From JBDTME01 sp964583795 (GTDB lineage: Bacteria; Patescibacteriota; Microgenomatia; UBA1400; PJMF01), in contig CAZOWX010000001.1 in NCBI GenBank assembly GCA_964583795.1, positions 1 through 64,000 on the forward strand: DNA of 64,000 nucleotides. The letters are read 5' to 3'. Position 1 is the first letter of the stretch; every line of letters starts with the position of its first letter. A program made the translations under genes and the position numbers. The notes under the pieces were generated by a model. It was not told where the DNA came from, did no database searches, and was given only the letters and a program-made list of their open reading frames with translations. Positions 24,242 to 34,503 of this stretch are shown one piece after another.

Positions 24242-25774
24242 ATGTCTTTTCATTCTCTCTTGAGAAAAGTCAAAAACTATCCCATTCAACTCGCTGTTTT
24301 TGCAGGCTATTTGTTAACACACCTAGTTCAACTAACCACTTTGCCGGTATTTGCTGATGAAGCCATATATATTCGCTGGAGCCAATTAATCATGGATGAC
24401 TGGCAACGCTATCTTTTTTTCTCACTCAATGATGGCAAAACGCCACTTTTTATCTGGGGAATGATTCCTTTCTTAATCAGCTTTATTGATCAGTTATTTG
24501 CTGGACGATTATTAACAGTGTTGGTAGGAATGGCACAAGTAGTTTTGATTGGTAAATTAACGCAGCTTCTTGGAGGCAATAAAAAAGCTCAAATACTGAG
24601 CATGGTATTCACATCCGTTTTGCCATTTTGGTTTTTTTATCATCGTATTGCGCTTATGGATGGACTGATGACCTTTTTCTTGTCGCTTACTTTTTTTATC
24701 TTGATTAAGTTATCGCTTCATCTTGAAAGACATAAAACACTGCCACATACACTCATATTTACACTCACTTCCGGTTTAGCATTTGGATTAGCTCTATTGA
24801 GTAAGATTCCAGCACTGTTTTTTTCGCCAGTATTTGTTTTGATAGCTATGTATCCGATCTCCCACAAAAGATGGAAGATTGAGTTCGATAAAATATTTTG
24901 GATTGGTCTTTCAGGAGCAATTGGCATCGCTCTTTTTTTGATGCTAAAACTTCATCCTGCATTTGGTCAATTATTTTCAAGAGGTAACGACTTTACCTAC
25001 TCAATCAAAGATTTACTTGGCGGTGATTGGCAAAACAGTCTGCGCAATATTCCACGATTTTTTTCGTGGTTATTGTTTTATCTCACTCCAGTGGTGTGTT
25101 TAACTCCCAGTTTTGGATTGTTTGTTCCACCATGGCGAAAAAAAATAAGTTTACTGTTACTCTCAGCTACTATCTTCATCGCTCCTTTCGCAATTTTTGG
25201 TCGGACAGTGTACCCAAGATACTTACTTCCAAGTTCAATCTTTCTTACTGTTGGCAGTAGCGTATTACTCGGAAGCTGGTTAGAAAAACAAAAAGGGACT
25301 CAATTGTTGACAATGGTCCTCATTGCTAGTTCATTGATTTGGTCTGGATACTCCATGATTGCCACACTTTTTTTCAATGATCAAACTCCCTATGTTGCGA
25401 TCGATGTTGAACAGTATCAAACCGAGTGGTCAGCAGGGTATGGAATAAAGGAAGCTGCTGATTTTATTGAATCACAAGCACAAAAGGGGAGAGTTGTCGT
25501 GGCGACCGAGGGTTACTTTGGCACATTACCCGATGGGATTTTAATGAATTTGCACAATCAAGATGTATCAAATATTGAAGTATTTGGAATCGGTCAACCA
25601 ATTAAAACTATTCCGGCTGAATTTCTGAGAAAAGCCTCTGATGCTGATTTTGCCTATATTATGGTCAATAGTCATCGTATGTTTGTGACCGATGATCGTT
25701 TACAATTGGTACACCAATATAAACGCCCGAAAGCTGGTCCTACTTTTGATATCTATCAGTTCCAAATACAATGA
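24242..25774 (+). CDS. GT39-type membrane glycosyltransferase
   Basis: A 510-residue PMT/ArnT-like GT-C protein. The first loop carries the acidic pair in VFADEAIYIRW (D39-E40), then DGKTPLFIWG, which matches the D-x-K-x-P motif of this subgroup, and FFYHRIALMDGLMTFF near residues 127-142, resembling the R/D-containing second loop of protein mannosyltransferases. There are about eleven hydrophobic spans and a soluble C-terminal part of about 120 residues. Its stop overlaps the next gene by four bases. Donor is probably a polyprenyl-phosphate sugar; acceptor unknown. Confidence 0.82.
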   Translation: MSFHSLLRKVKNYPIQLAVFAGYLLTHLVQLTTLPVFADEAIYIRWSQLIMDDWQRYLFFSLNDGKTPLFIWGMIPFLISFIDQLFAGRLLTVLVGMAQVVLIGKLTQLLGGNKKAQILSMVFTSVLPFWFFYHRIALMDGLMTFFLSLTFFILIKLSLHLERHKTLPHTLIFTLTSGLAFGLALLSKIPALFFSPVFVLIAMYPISHKRWKIEFDKIFWIGLSGAIGIALFLMLKLHPAFGQLFSRGNDFTYSIKDLLGGDWQNSLRNIPRFFSWLLFYLTPVVCLTPSFGLFVPPWRKKISLLLLSATIFIAPFAIFGRTVYPRYLLPSSIFLTVGSSVLLGSWLEKQKGTQLLTMVLIASSLIWSGYSMIATLFFNDQTPYVAIDVEQYQTEWSAGYGIKEAADFIESQAQKGRVVVATEGYFGTLPDGILMNLHNQDVSNIEVFGIGQPIKTIPAEFLRKASDADFAYIMVNSHRMFVTDDRLQLVHQYKRPKAGPTFDIYQFQIQ

Positions 25775-27467
25775 AAAAATCGCACTTCATTTTTAATCAA
25801 TCAGTAGTGTTTTGGCTGATAAGTTTTGTGGTGGTACTTATTCCCATTTTGCCGTTATTTCATCCGCAGTTTTTTAGAACACATGATTTTACTCATGGCG
25901 CTCGCATTATTGAAATGTTCCGAGGATTTCAAGATGGTCAAATTCCAGTGCGCTGGTCCCAAAACTTTGGTTACGGGTATGGTATGCCGACATTTTTGTT
26001 TTATGGACCACTACCATATGTTTTTGGAGCATTCATTTATTGGCTAACTCATGATTTGGTTTTCGCTGCTCGATTACTGTGGGCAGTACCAACCATTGCT
26101 GGTTATTTTGGAATGTATCGCTTGATGAAACGTCATACTTCTCAAGTCGGTGCAATAGTTGCGGCTGTAGCTTTCACTTTAGCGCCATATCGGGCTGTCG
26201 ACTTGTATGTTCGGGGAGCAGTTTCAGAAGTGTGGGGCATCGCTTTTTTTCCTTGGATGTTACTCAGTGTTGAAACTTGGTTGAATGACAAACGTTTGCT
26301 CAGTCCACAACTTATTTCTTTAACTGGATTACTATTGATCACCCACAACTTAATGGCCATGTTATTTTTACCGGTCACTACTTTGTATGGATTGCTTCTC
26401 GTTCTTTTTTCCCAACAAGGGACGATACGCAAAGTATTCCAATTTTTCTCACAGTTACTCATCGGAGTCGGTTTAGCTGCTTTCTTTATCGTACCGGCAC
26501 TATTTGAAAAAGGTTACACGCAAATAGAGGAAAGAATACTGACTGGCTACTTTAAATACGTACAACATTTTTTGTATGTCCGTCAGTTTTTTACTGAAAA
26601 CTGGAAGTATGGCGGATCTGTCTGGGGACCCTATGATGATATTAGTTTTTTCTTGGGTTTTGGTCAGTACTTCCTCTTAGCGGCACTATGTATTGGACTT
26701 GGTGTTTGGACATTCAATCAACGCTTCCAACTAAAAAAATCCGTTCAAAATATTTTTCACAAACAGAAAAAAAGCTTGCCACTGGCCATAACTGCACTTA
26801 TCACGTTTCCAGCATCACTTTTCTTTACCCTTTCACACTCTGAACCAATTTGGAAACTCATTGGCATTATACAGACTGTCCAGTTCCCTTGGCGATTTTT
26901 GTCTATTAGCATTTTTAGCATTGCAGCACTGGGTGGTTTTGTGTTCAAGTTCCCATCCATTCGCTCAAAATCAACACTCATCGCTCTGATTGCAGTCATT
27001 ATTTTAATGCTCCCTGCATTTCGTTACTTTCAACCAGAGAGCTATCTTGATACAGCAAGAGCTTTTTACTATCCCGAGGCGTTTNNNNNNNNNNGATCCC
27101 CAAGGAAGCAGTACACACACGGTACCAGCTACCAGACTCAGCCCAAGAAAAAGATATTGAGTTATTGGTGGATCGATCTCATGAACTTGCACTTCGCACT
27201 CATTTTTCAAGCGACACTCAACTCACGCTCAACTTAGCGTATTTTCCTGGTTGGACCGCGTATATCAATGGACAAGTTGTTCAATCACAAGTAACCAAAG
27301 CTGGCTTGATGCAGCTTTTTATCCCAAGCGGTGATATGGTTGTAAGCGTTCGCTTTAACAAAACGCCAATCAGAACAATTGCTGACACTATCAGTTTAAT
27401 TTGTCTAGGTGTTTTGTTACTCACTCAAATACAATTTCATTCAATAAAAAAACACCATGAACACTAA
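25771..27467 (+). CDS. Polytopic membrane protein, 6-pyruvoyl-tetrahydropterin-synthase-related/YfhO-like, interrupted by assembly gap
   Basis: One gene split by the 10-N gap. The first part reads in frame 1 from the ATG at 25771 with about ten membrane spans and a GT-C-like first loop (THGARIIEMFRGFQDGQIPVRW, then GYGYGMPTFLF). After the Ns the reading continues in frame 3 from 27096 (IPKEAVHTRYQLPDSA) to the stop at 27467, ending with YFPGWTAYINGQ and a last membrane span, the usual C-terminal module of these proteins. The frame change is almost surely due to the arbitrary gap length rather than mutation. Function is unproven; relatives sit in glycan loci and are thought to be GT-C enzymes. 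It overlaps the flippase gene by 11 bases. Confidence 0.75.
27085..27094. other. Assembly gap (10 N)
   Basis: Ten undetermined bases, a scaffolding placeholder of arbitrary length. It breaks the reading frame of the membrane-protein gene around it, so any frameshift call there is an artefact. Confidence 0.97.
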
Positions 27468-28965
27468 CGATACGGCTCTTGAGCTCGAGCCCACTAATCA
27501 ACAAGAAGAGACCGCTCAAATTAATGAGTTTAAGCGAAAATCGGTTTCTGGAGCAATTTCGTATACGATGCGTAGTGTCTTTCTGAATCTGTTTGGAGTG
27601 GCTACAGGTCTAATACTTGGTTACTACTTAATGCCAGAAGACTTTGGTGTCTATGGTCTGGTCGCCCAAATGATTGGGATATTGCAATTTTTTTCGTCGA
27701 TTGGTTTAGGACCAACGTTAATTCAAAAAAAATCAGAACCGACTGTGCAAGAGTATCGAACAGTATTTACTGTTCAACAGTTGCTCTCATGGGGAATTGT
27801 TCTTGCCGCAATTCTTATTACGACATTTAATTTTCTACCTACCAATATTGGTCAAGCTGGGAAATATGTGTTTTTGGCTTTAGCACTCTCTTTTCCGCTC
27901 GACTCACTGCGAATTATTTCTGCCATCATGCTTGAAAGAAAGCTTGACTTTTCTCGAGTTATCATTCCTAATGTGATTGAGCAAATCGTATACAATACTA
28001 CTCTTATTATCAGCGTTATTGTCTTTCATCAAGGTGTTATCAGTTATGCCTACGCGATCCTGCTTCGTGGAGTGATTGGCACGACGAGCATGTTCTTCAT
28101 ACAACGGTGGCCAATTGGTCTTGCCTGGGATCGAAAGATTATTGAAACGTTTCTTTCATCTGGCCTTAAGTTTCAAGGGAGCGACTTATTGGCAAAAGTA
28201 AAAGACCAATTATTCTACATTTATTTGGCAAGAAGCTTGCCAATCAATCAGTTTGGATTCATCTCTTGGGCAAAAGGCTGGTCTCAAATGCCATATAACC
28301 TAACAGTGCAAAACGTGGTTGAGATTACGTTTCCGGCATATTCACGGTTGCAACACGATAAAGCCTTACTGAAAAAAGCGATTGAAAAAACCATTTACTT
28401 TATAGCTTTGAGTATTTTCCCCGTGCTTGCCTGCATGTCGCTCTACATTTATCCATTTACTAACATCATCGAAAAATATCATAAATGGCAACCTGCACTA
28501 CTCACTTTTGTGCTATTTACGTTGAGTATCGGCTGGGCGGCTATCTCAACTCCATTAACCAATACCCTCAGTGCGATTGGCCAAGTAAGTAAAACGTTCA
28601 GGCTCATGGTGATGTGGACAACATTGACTTGGGGATTAACCCCGATTTGTATGCGCTTTTGGGGGTTCAATGGAGTAGCAATTGCTTCATTTATTATTTC
28701 CTTTTCTTCGCTCGTTCCGATTTATTTCTTGCGGCAATATGTCAAGATAGACATCTGGAGCCAAATCAAACATCCCCTCATTGCGACTTTCACAATGTCG
28801 CTTATCACACTCATGCTGATTCCAAAATTAACCAGCATCCCATTATTACTGCTTAGTGCAAGTTTTAGTGTAGTATTGTATGGAGCAATTATTTTTATGA
28901 TAAGCCGAGAGAAATTACTCTATGAGGTGAAAAGCTTGCTCAAAGCTAAAAATGGAACACATTGA
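27457..28965 (+). CDS. Polysaccharide flippase (Wzx/MATE-like, MOP superfamily)
   Basis: A 502-residue polytopic protein of the oligosaccharide flippase family, expected to move lipid-linked oligosaccharides across the membrane. After a charged N-terminal tail comes the family opening AISYTMRSVFLNLFGVATGLILGYYLMPEDFGVYGL, with FSSIGLGPTLIQKK next to it, very like the WzxC group. About twelve to fourteen spans follow. It overlaps the gene before by 11 bases and precedes a run of cytosolic GT2 genes, so it probably exports the glycan they build. Two further flippases lie at 48.4 and 51.2 kb. Confidence 0.85.
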   Translation: MNTNDTALELEPTNQQEETAQINEFKRKSVSGAISYTMRSVFLNLFGVATGLILGYYLMPEDFGVYGLVAQMIGILQFFSSIGLGPTLIQKKSEPTVQEYRTVFTVQQLLSWGIVLAAILITTFNFLPTNIGQAGKYVFLALALSFPLDSLRIISAIMLERKLDFSRVIIPNVIEQIVYNTTLIISVIVFHQGVISYAYAILLRGVIGTTSMFFIQRWPIGLAWDRKIIETFLSSGLKFQGSDLLAKVKDQLFYIYLARSLPINQFGFISWAKGWSQMPYNLTVQNVVEITFPAYSRLQHDKALLKKAIEKTIYFIALSIFPVLACMSLYIYPFTNIIEKYHKWQPALLTFVLFTLSIGWAAISTPLTNTLSAIGQVSKTFRLMVMWTTLTWGLTPICMRFWGFNGVAIASFIISFSSLVPIYFLRQYVKIDIWSQIKHPLIATFTMSLITLMLIPKLTSIPLLLLSASFSVVLYGAIIFMISREKLLYEVKSLLKAKNGTH

Positions 28966-28978
28966 AAAGGAACATAGT

Positions 28979-29890
28979 ATGAGTACTCAACTGCCACTGA
29001 GTGTTATCGTTCATACCAAAAACTCTGCCAAAACTATTCGAAAATGCTTGTTGTCAGTAAAAATGGCCGAAGAGATTGTGGTGGTCGATATGCACAGTAC
29101 GGATAAAACAAAAGATATTGCACTTCGCTACACCGATGAGTTTTTTGAAGTTAAAGATAGCGGATATGTCGAAACGGTACGCAATTTTGGCATTGGAAAA
29201 GCTACCCAAGACTGGATTTTACTGCTTGACGCTGATGAAGAGTTGAGCGATGGCATGCAAAATTGGTTGCAAGCATTTTTCCCTCAGCCCGATAACGTTG
29301 TCGCGTACTACATACCAAGAAGAAACTTTATGTTTGGTCAAGAAGTACAACACACAGGCTGGTGGCCTGATTACCAGCTGCGTTTGTTCAAGAAAGGCAG
29401 CGTACAGTGGCAATCTGGGATACACTCTCAACCGCAGATAACTGGTGAAGCACAGAAACTCGATCCCAGTAAGGAACGTTGTATTATTCACCACAATTAC
29501 CCAGACGTTTCTAGTTTTGTCGAAAGAATGAATCGGTACACAAGTATTACAGCACAACAGCACAGTTTAGCGAAACCGGTTACTGCTCAAACTCTTATGA
29601 GTGCTTTTAGTGATGATTTTTTAAGAAGACTCTTTGAATGGGAGGGAATCAAAGATGGAGGACTGGGGGTTGGGTTATCATTAATGCAAGCGACATACCA
29701 ATTACTTATTCAAATGAAGCTTTGGGAAAACAATGAGTTTAAGCGAAAAAAAGAGAGTCAGGCTGACAGTATTGAGGCACTTCAAATGTTCCATAAAGAC
29801 TTAACCTACTGGATTACTGATTGGAAAGTTAAAAATTCGAAAGGATTTGCTAAAATACTGTGGATGATCCGAAGAAAGCGACGATGGTAA
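28979..29890 (+). CDS. GT2 glycosyltransferase, WaaE/KdtX-like
   Basis: A cytosolic GT2 enzyme of about 303 residues. It has LSVIVHTKNSAKTI, EIVVVDMHSTDKT, then the metal-binding LLDADEELS, and YQLRLFKKGSVQWQSGIHSQP, all as in the WaaE-like subgroup that adds sugars during surface glycan assembly. A start at 28952 is possible, but the ATG at 28979 has AAAAGG eight bases upstream and begins the conserved part. Its end overlaps the next GT2 gene. Two paralogues of the same subgroup lie at 31566 and 41090. Sugar specificity is unknown. Confidence 0.82.
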   Translation: MSTQLPLSVIVHTKNSAKTIRKCLLSVKMAEEIVVVDMHSTDKTKDIALRYTDEFFEVKDSGYVETVRNFGIGKATQDWILLLDADEELSDGMQNWLQAFFPQPDNVVAYYIPRRNFMFGQEVQHTGWWPDYQLRLFKKGSVQWQSGIHSQPQITGEAQKLDPSKERCIIHHNYPDVSSFVERMNRYTSITAQQHSLAKPVTAQTLMSAFSDDFLRRLFEWEGIKDGGLGVGLSLMQATYQLLIQMKLWENNEFKRKKESQADSIEALQMFHKDLTYWITDWKVKNSKGFAKILWMIRRKRRW

Positions 29891-30567
29891 CACCAAAAGT
29901 TTCAGTTATTATCCCAATTTACAACGAGGAAGCAACAATCGCTACCGTTCTTCATGAACTGTGTGCTGTGCCTGCTGTTGCTCAAATTATCGTCGTTGAT
30001 GACGGCTCTACCGATAATAGTGCGAAAATTATTAAAAAGAATTCCGACAAAAAAATTCAGTTTTTCCAAAAATCGAATGGGGGAAAGGGCAGTGCCATAC
30101 AATTGGGATTAGAGCATGCAACTGAAAAATTTGTGCTCATACAAGATGCTGATTTGGAATACCACCCAAGTGATATTGAAAAATTACTCGCACCGATTCA
30201 AAAACGCCCAGACGTAGAAGTTGTGTACGGCTCACGATTTTTAGGTCCACACGCCAATTTACTGTTTTGGCATATGTTAGGTAATCATTTTTTAAATTTT
30301 TTTGTAAATATTTTATTCGACACGACTTTGTCTGACTTAGAAACCTGCTATAAACTGCTACCGACGAAACTGATGAACGATCTCCATCTATCTTCAAACG
30401 GATTCGAGATTGAGGTCGAAATTACCTGCAAATTACTTAAGCACAAGAAAAGAATTTACGAAGTACCGATTTCCTACTTTGGCAGAGACTTTGCAGCTGG
30501 CAAAAAGATTACTTGGAAAGATGGGATAAAAGCAATTATTTCAATACTGAAATACCGATTTACATGA
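29884..30567 (+). CDS. GT2 glycosyltransferase, polyprenyl-phosphate mannosyl/glucosyltransferase (DPM1)-like
   Basis: A 227-residue single-domain GT2 protein like dolichyl-phosphate mannose synthase, loading a sugar onto polyprenyl phosphate. Motifs: VSVIIPIYNEEATI, IIVVDDGSTDNS, GGKGSAIQLGLEHA, QDADLEYHP (DXD) and VVYGSRFLG. There is no membrane domain of its own. I take the ATG at 29884, which overlaps the preceding stop (ATGGTAA); a GTG at 29860 would add eight residues. It ends ATGA-overlapping with the next gene. Its product would feed the many GT-C enzymes nearby. Confidence 0.85.
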   Translation: MVTPKVSVIIPIYNEEATIATVLHELCAVPAVAQIIVVDDGSTDNSAKIIKKNSDKKIQFFQKSNGGKGSAIQLGLEHATEKFVLIQDADLEYHPSDIEKLLAPIQKRPDVEVVYGSRFLGPHANLLFWHMLGNHFLNFFVNILFDTTLSDLETCYKLLPTKLMNDLHLSSNGFEIEVEITCKLLKHKKRIYEVPISYFGRDFAAGKKITWKDGIKAIISILKYRFT

Positions 30568-31448
30568 TCAAAACAGCTCACATTGCTATCATTATTCTCC
30601 ACTACAACGCACCAAAGTTTACGCTCGAGTGTTTACGTTCACTTGAGAATTTGAGTACAAAATATACCCAGTTTAGTGTGATCGTCGTTGATAACTTTTC
30701 TCAAGAAATTTTTGCACAACCAAAAACAAGCTATGAACTAAAAGTCCTGCGAACGGATCAGAATCTTGGATTCACTGGCGGAAATAATGTGGGAATTCGA
30801 TATGCTTTTGAACATCTAAACCCTGATCACATTCTCCTTCTCAATAATGACACTACCGTGTCACCTGATTTTCTTGACAAGCTGGTTGGGTTTGCACAGA
30901 CTCATACAAAGGTTGGAGCCATCACTCCAAAAATTTACTTTGAAAAAGGGTGCGAGTTTCACAAATCACAGTATACACATGATGAACTGGGCAAAGTCAT
31001 TTGGTTTGCCGGTGGTAGCATTGACTGGCGAAATGTTTACGGCTTTCATCGCGGAGTTGATGAAGTTGATCGGGGACAATTTGATCTCCCCGTTATAGAG
31101 CGCTCGGAAAAGCAGATGCCCTACTATGGCTACCAAACGATGGACTTCGCTTCTGGTTGCTGTGTTTTGATTCCTGCCGCAGTTTTAAAACAAGTTGGTT
31201 TGTTCGATGAATCGTATTTTTTATATTGGGAAGATGCTGATTTAAGTATGCGCATTCGCCAAGCTGGTTTTCAGCTGTATTTCTGCCCTCAATCAGTCAT
31301 TTGGCATAAGAATGCAGGCTCTACTGGTGGATCTGGTTCGAAACTGCAGCAGTATTACCAAAAACGTAATCGACTGAAGTTTGCACTCAAGTATGCTCCC
31401 CTTCGATCAAAACTAGCTGTTCTCAAACAATCCTTGTTAAATAGGTAA
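30564..31448 (+). CDS. GT2 glycosyltransferase, rhamnosyltransferase (WbbL)-like
   Basis: A 294-residue GT2 enzyme of the rhamnosyl/galactofuranosyl-transferase type that extends lipid-linked glycans. It shows IAIIILHYNAP, VVDNFSQE, DQNLGFTGGNNVGI, LLLNNDTTVSPDF (DXD-like) and a C-terminal SYFLYWEDADLSMRIRQAGF with WHKNAGSTGG, the ED-containing base region of this subgroup. The ATG at 30564 overlaps the previous stop by four bases and starts the conserved strand; the frame is open further upstream but within the previous gene. A 117-base gap follows. Confidence 0.85.
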   Translation: MIKTAHIAIIILHYNAPKFTLECLRSLENLSTKYTQFSVIVVDNFSQEIFAQPKTSYELKVLRTDQNLGFTGGNNVGIRYAFEHLNPDHILLLNNDTTVSPDFLDKLVGFAQTHTKVGAITPKIYFEKGCEFHKSQYTHDELGKVIWFAGGSIDWRNVYGFHRGVDEVDRGQFDLPVIERSEKQMPYYGYQTMDFASGCCVLIPAAVLKQVGLFDESYFLYWEDADLSMRIRQAGFQLYFCPQSVIWHKNAGSTGGSGSKLQQYYQKRNRLKFALKYAPLRSKLAVLKQSLLNR

Positions 31449-31565
31449 CAGAATACCAGATAGTGACTCAAGCACTCAGCAACCAAACGTCACATCAACA
31501 TTGTTTTGCGTTCCCTCTACATACTGTCACTCCTATGCCATATACTAACGTAAAGTAGTGTTAGA

Positions 31566-32402
31566 ATGAAAGATATGGAAAAACTTCCCATCACTGTTGT
31601 AGTTCTGACGAAAAATGAAGAACAAATGATAGTGAACTGTATCGAGACAGTACAATGGTGTCAAGAAATCGTGGTCATCGATAGTCAATCAACTGACTCA
31701 ACTGCGGCCCTTGCAAAGAGAGCTGGAGCTATCGTGTACACCACTGATAAAGATTCATTTGCAGAGCGACGAAACTATGGCCTTACCAAAGTTCGCACTC
31801 CTTGGGTGTTTTATCTTGATGCTGATGAGCGAGTCACTCCAGATCTGATGATGGAAATTAAGTCAGCAATACGTGATGGGTCAATCAACGCGTTACGCCT
31901 TCATCGACATAATTATCACTATGGGAAAATGATGAACTATGGAGGATGGGAAAAAGATCAGTTAGTCCGCATTTTTCGCACAGAAGCACTTACTACATGG
32001 AGCGGAAAAGTGCACGAGTCCGCCCAATTCTCAGGTCAAGAAAAACTTCTCAAAGCATCACTCGTTCATCTCACGCATCGAAATATGGTCGAGGGCTTAT
32101 ACAAAACAATCTCTTGGACACATGATGAGGCACAGCTTTTATTTGAAGCCCATCACCCTCCAGTAACTCGATTTACTCTGCTTCGAAAAACAATCATGGA
32201 GTTTTTACGCCGAGCGTTTTTTTGGCATGGTAAAAAAGATGGCGTAGAAGGATGGATAGAAGCAATGGTTCAAGCCATGAATAAATTCATCGTGTATGAA
32301 CAACTTTGGGAGCTACAACAAACCCCATCACTCTACGAAAAATACCAAAAACTAGACGAAGATATAATCCGTCAGTGGGAAAACCAAGTCGATCATTCAT
32401 GA
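31566..32402 (+). CDS. GT2 glycosyltransferase, WaaE/KdtX-like (second copy)
   Basis: A 278-residue paralogue of the gene at 28979. Motifs: ITVVVLTKNEEQMI, EIVVIDSQSTDST, FAERRNYGL, FYLDADERVTPDL and DQLVRIFRTEALTTWSGKVHE. The last segment, ending FRRAFFWHGKKDGVEGWIEA-like, is typical of the subgroup. A TATACT box lies 19 bases before the ATG, so it may begin a new transcript after the 117-base gap. Its stop overlaps the start of the GT4-GT2 fusion as ATGA. Substrate unknown. Confidence 0.83.
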   Translation: MKDMEKLPITVVVLTKNEEQMIVNCIETVQWCQEIVVIDSQSTDSTAALAKRAGAIVYTTDKDSFAERRNYGLTKVRTPWVFYLDADERVTPDLMMEIKSAIRDGSINALRLHRHNYHYGKMMNYGGWEKDQLVRIFRTEALTTWSGKVHESAQFSGQEKLLKASLVHLTHRNMVEGLYKTISWTHDEAQLLFEAHHPPVTRFTLLRKTIMEFLRRAFFWHGKKDGVEGWIEAMVQAMNKFIVYEQLWELQQTPSLYEKYQKLDEDIIRQWENQVDHS

Positions 32403-34462
32403 AAAACAAACGCTTGAATATCTGTATTTACTCTCCATACATGCCCGATCACTTTGGCGGTGGAGAGCGTTATGTACTGAGTGTCGCTGAGTTTTTGGCA
32501 AGAACCCACCACGTAAGTATCGCGCTGTCCACAAACGACTTAACCAAAGAAAAAATTGCCATTATTCGACAACGGTATCAAGATTTTTTCCAACTCAACT
32601 TGAATCATATTAAATTCATTGCCTCACCGCTTGGTCCAGGTCATTTTGTACAAAAACTACTCTGGACGAAACAATTTGATGTACTGTATTACTTAACAGA
32701 TGGCAGTTTATTTTTTTCGCTCGCGAAGCGAAATGTGTTACACATCCAGTTCCCGTTTACTCACCACATGAGCGGGTTTCTAAACCGCATAAAGCTGAAA
32801 AATTGGAATGTACGCAATACAAACTCACAATTTACAAAAGATGTCATTGAACGCAACTGGAAGACCGCTATTCAATACGTGCATACTCCATATGTTGATA
32901 CTCAAATTTTTAGACCAGCACATAAGAAAGAAAAAATTATTCTCAACGTCGGACGATTTTTTAGCCACTTACATACTAAGCGGCAAGATATTTTGGTAAA
33001 GGCATTTAAAAACTTAACAGAGAAGTATCCTCAACACATGAAAGGGTGGAAGCTGGTACTCATTGGTGGCGTTGAAGATGAAATTTATGCTAAAAAAATA
33101 GCCAATCTAGCAAAAGATTTGCCGATTAAAATCATTCATAATGCTTCTGCTGAAACTCTAAAAAGCTACTACTCACTCGCACAAATCTACTGGCATGCTA
33201 CCGGCTTTGGCGTCGACGAGTTTATTCATCCCATGTTTGTTGAGCACTTTGGCATTTCCACGATCGAAGCAATGGCGAGTGGAGCTATTCCCATCGTAAT
33301 AAACAAGGGCGGACAAAAAGAGTTGGTGGAACATGGTGTTAATGGCTTTTTATGGAATGAAATTGAATCACTTGAGGAAAGAACCATTGCCTGTATCCGT
33401 CAAGAAGTCGATTGCGAAGAGTTACAAGAAAAAGCTCGTAGAAGTGTCCTGCGATACTCTCCATCACAGTTTTTTTCAACATTAAATGCAATGATTGGCT
33501 CAAATCAGCCAATTCCAAGTGACATTTCGGGTGAAGTTTCAGTGATTATTCCCACATTTAATGGTAAAAAGCTTTTGGAAAAAAATATCTCAAGTATTTT
33601 TGAATCAATGCGAACTGGTGACGAACTCGTCATCGTCGATGACGCAAGTAACGATGACACTGTTGACTGGTTACAATCAGAGTTTTCATTGAGTAAAAAT
33701 GAAGATCGGGCAGAATTTGACGAGTTTGTTTTTGATGGAACATTTGAGAAAAAAAACAAAAAAATTTTGATCAAATTAATTCAAAATAAAACGAATCTTC
33801 GATTTGCGGCTAGTTGTAACAAAGGCGTTAAACTCAGCACACATGAGCTGGTGTTTGTCGTGAATAACGACGTTAAACTGAAATCAAATACGTTAACCAC
33901 GCTCGTTCCATATTTTTTGAATCACAACGGGCAAGCGCATCAGATATTTGGAATCGGTTGCTTGGAGGAAGAACGAAAAAAAGGAAAGATAGAGTATTCT
34001 GGCAAAAACAGCCTCTGGTTTGAGCGTGGGCTATTTGTTCACTCAAAAGCTTCTGAAATGATTACTGGAGAGACAGCTTGGGTGAGTGGCGGCAGTGGGT
34101 TGTTTAGTAAAGCAAAGTGGCAAGAGCTTCAGGGGTTTGACAGACGTTTTTATCCTGCCTACTGGGAGGATATTGATCTTTCTGCTCGAGCGAAGGAAAG
34201 AGGCTGGCAAGTACTGTTTGATGCTGAGGCTGTAGTCGAACACCATCATGAATCCACAAACCAGACTGCCTTTGGCCAAGAGAGAATTAACCAGATGTCA
34301 TTTCAAAATGGAATGTTGTTCATGTGGATACATACAAATTTTGTTCAAAAACTACAATTTTTGGCTTGGTTGCCATACCACCTCGTTATTACTAATAGGC
34401 GCTCTCATGGGGCTTTTTTGCACGGCTTATTAAGGCTTTTATTGAAAAACTCTCAATCATAG
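32399..34462 (+). CDS. Two-domain glycosyltransferase: N-terminal GT4 fused to C-terminal GT2
   Basis: A 687-residue cytosolic fusion. Residues 1-365 are GT4 (GT-B fold): FGGGERYVLSVAEFLA, the donor-site strand ILNVGRF, and EHFGISTIEAMASGAIPIV with its E-x7-E pattern. Residues about 378-687 are GT2 (GT-A fold): VSVIIPTFNGKKLL, ELVIVDDASNDDT, FVVNNDVKLK (DXD-like) and PAYWEDIDLSARAKERGW. Both active sites look complete, so it probably adds two successive sugars. I start at the ATG at 32399, which overlaps the preceding stop; the open frame upstream lies inside that gene. An unrelated sequencing fusion is unlikely because the joint is in frame and the linker is smooth. Confidence 0.85.
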   Translation: MKNKRLNICIYSPYMPDHFGGGERYVLSVAEFLARTHHVSIALSTNDLTKEKIAIIRQRYQDFFQLNLNHIKFIASPLGPGHFVQKLLWTKQFDVLYYLTDGSLFFSLAKRNVLHIQFPFTHHMSGFLNRIKLKNWNVRNTNSQFTKDVIERNWKTAIQYVHTPYVDTQIFRPAHKKEKIILNVGRFFSHLHTKRQDILVKAFKNLTEKYPQHMKGWKLVLIGGVEDEIYAKKIANLAKDLPIKIIHNASAETLKSYYSLAQIYWHATGFGVDEFIHPMFVEHFGISTIEAMASGAIPIVINKGGQKELVEHGVNGFLWNEIESLEERTIACIRQEVDCEELQEKARRSVLRYSPSQFFSTLNAMIGSNQPIPSDISGEVSVIIPTFNGKKLLEKNISSIFESMRTGDELVIVDDASNDDTVDWLQSEFSLSKNEDRAEFDEFVFDGTFEKKNKKILIKLIQNKTNLRFAASCNKGVKLSTHELVFVVNNDVKLKSNTLTTLVPYFLNHNGQAHQIFGIGCLEEERKKGKIEYSGKNSLWFERGLFVHSKASEMITGETAWVSGGSGLFSKAKWQELQGFDRRFYPAYWEDIDLSARAKERGWQVLFDAEAVVEHHHESTNQTAFGQERINQMSFQNGMLFMWIHTNFVQKLQFLAWLPYHLVITNRRSHGAFLHGLLRLLLKNSQS

Positions 34463-34503
34463 TACCAGATAACACTATAACTTTGGTAAAATAACACTTA
34501 TCT

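Noticed and set aside
26757..27237. Frameshifted or truncated membrane-protein gene
   Set aside because: The frame change coincides with ten Ns of arbitrary length, so it is an assembly artefact, not a pseudogene.
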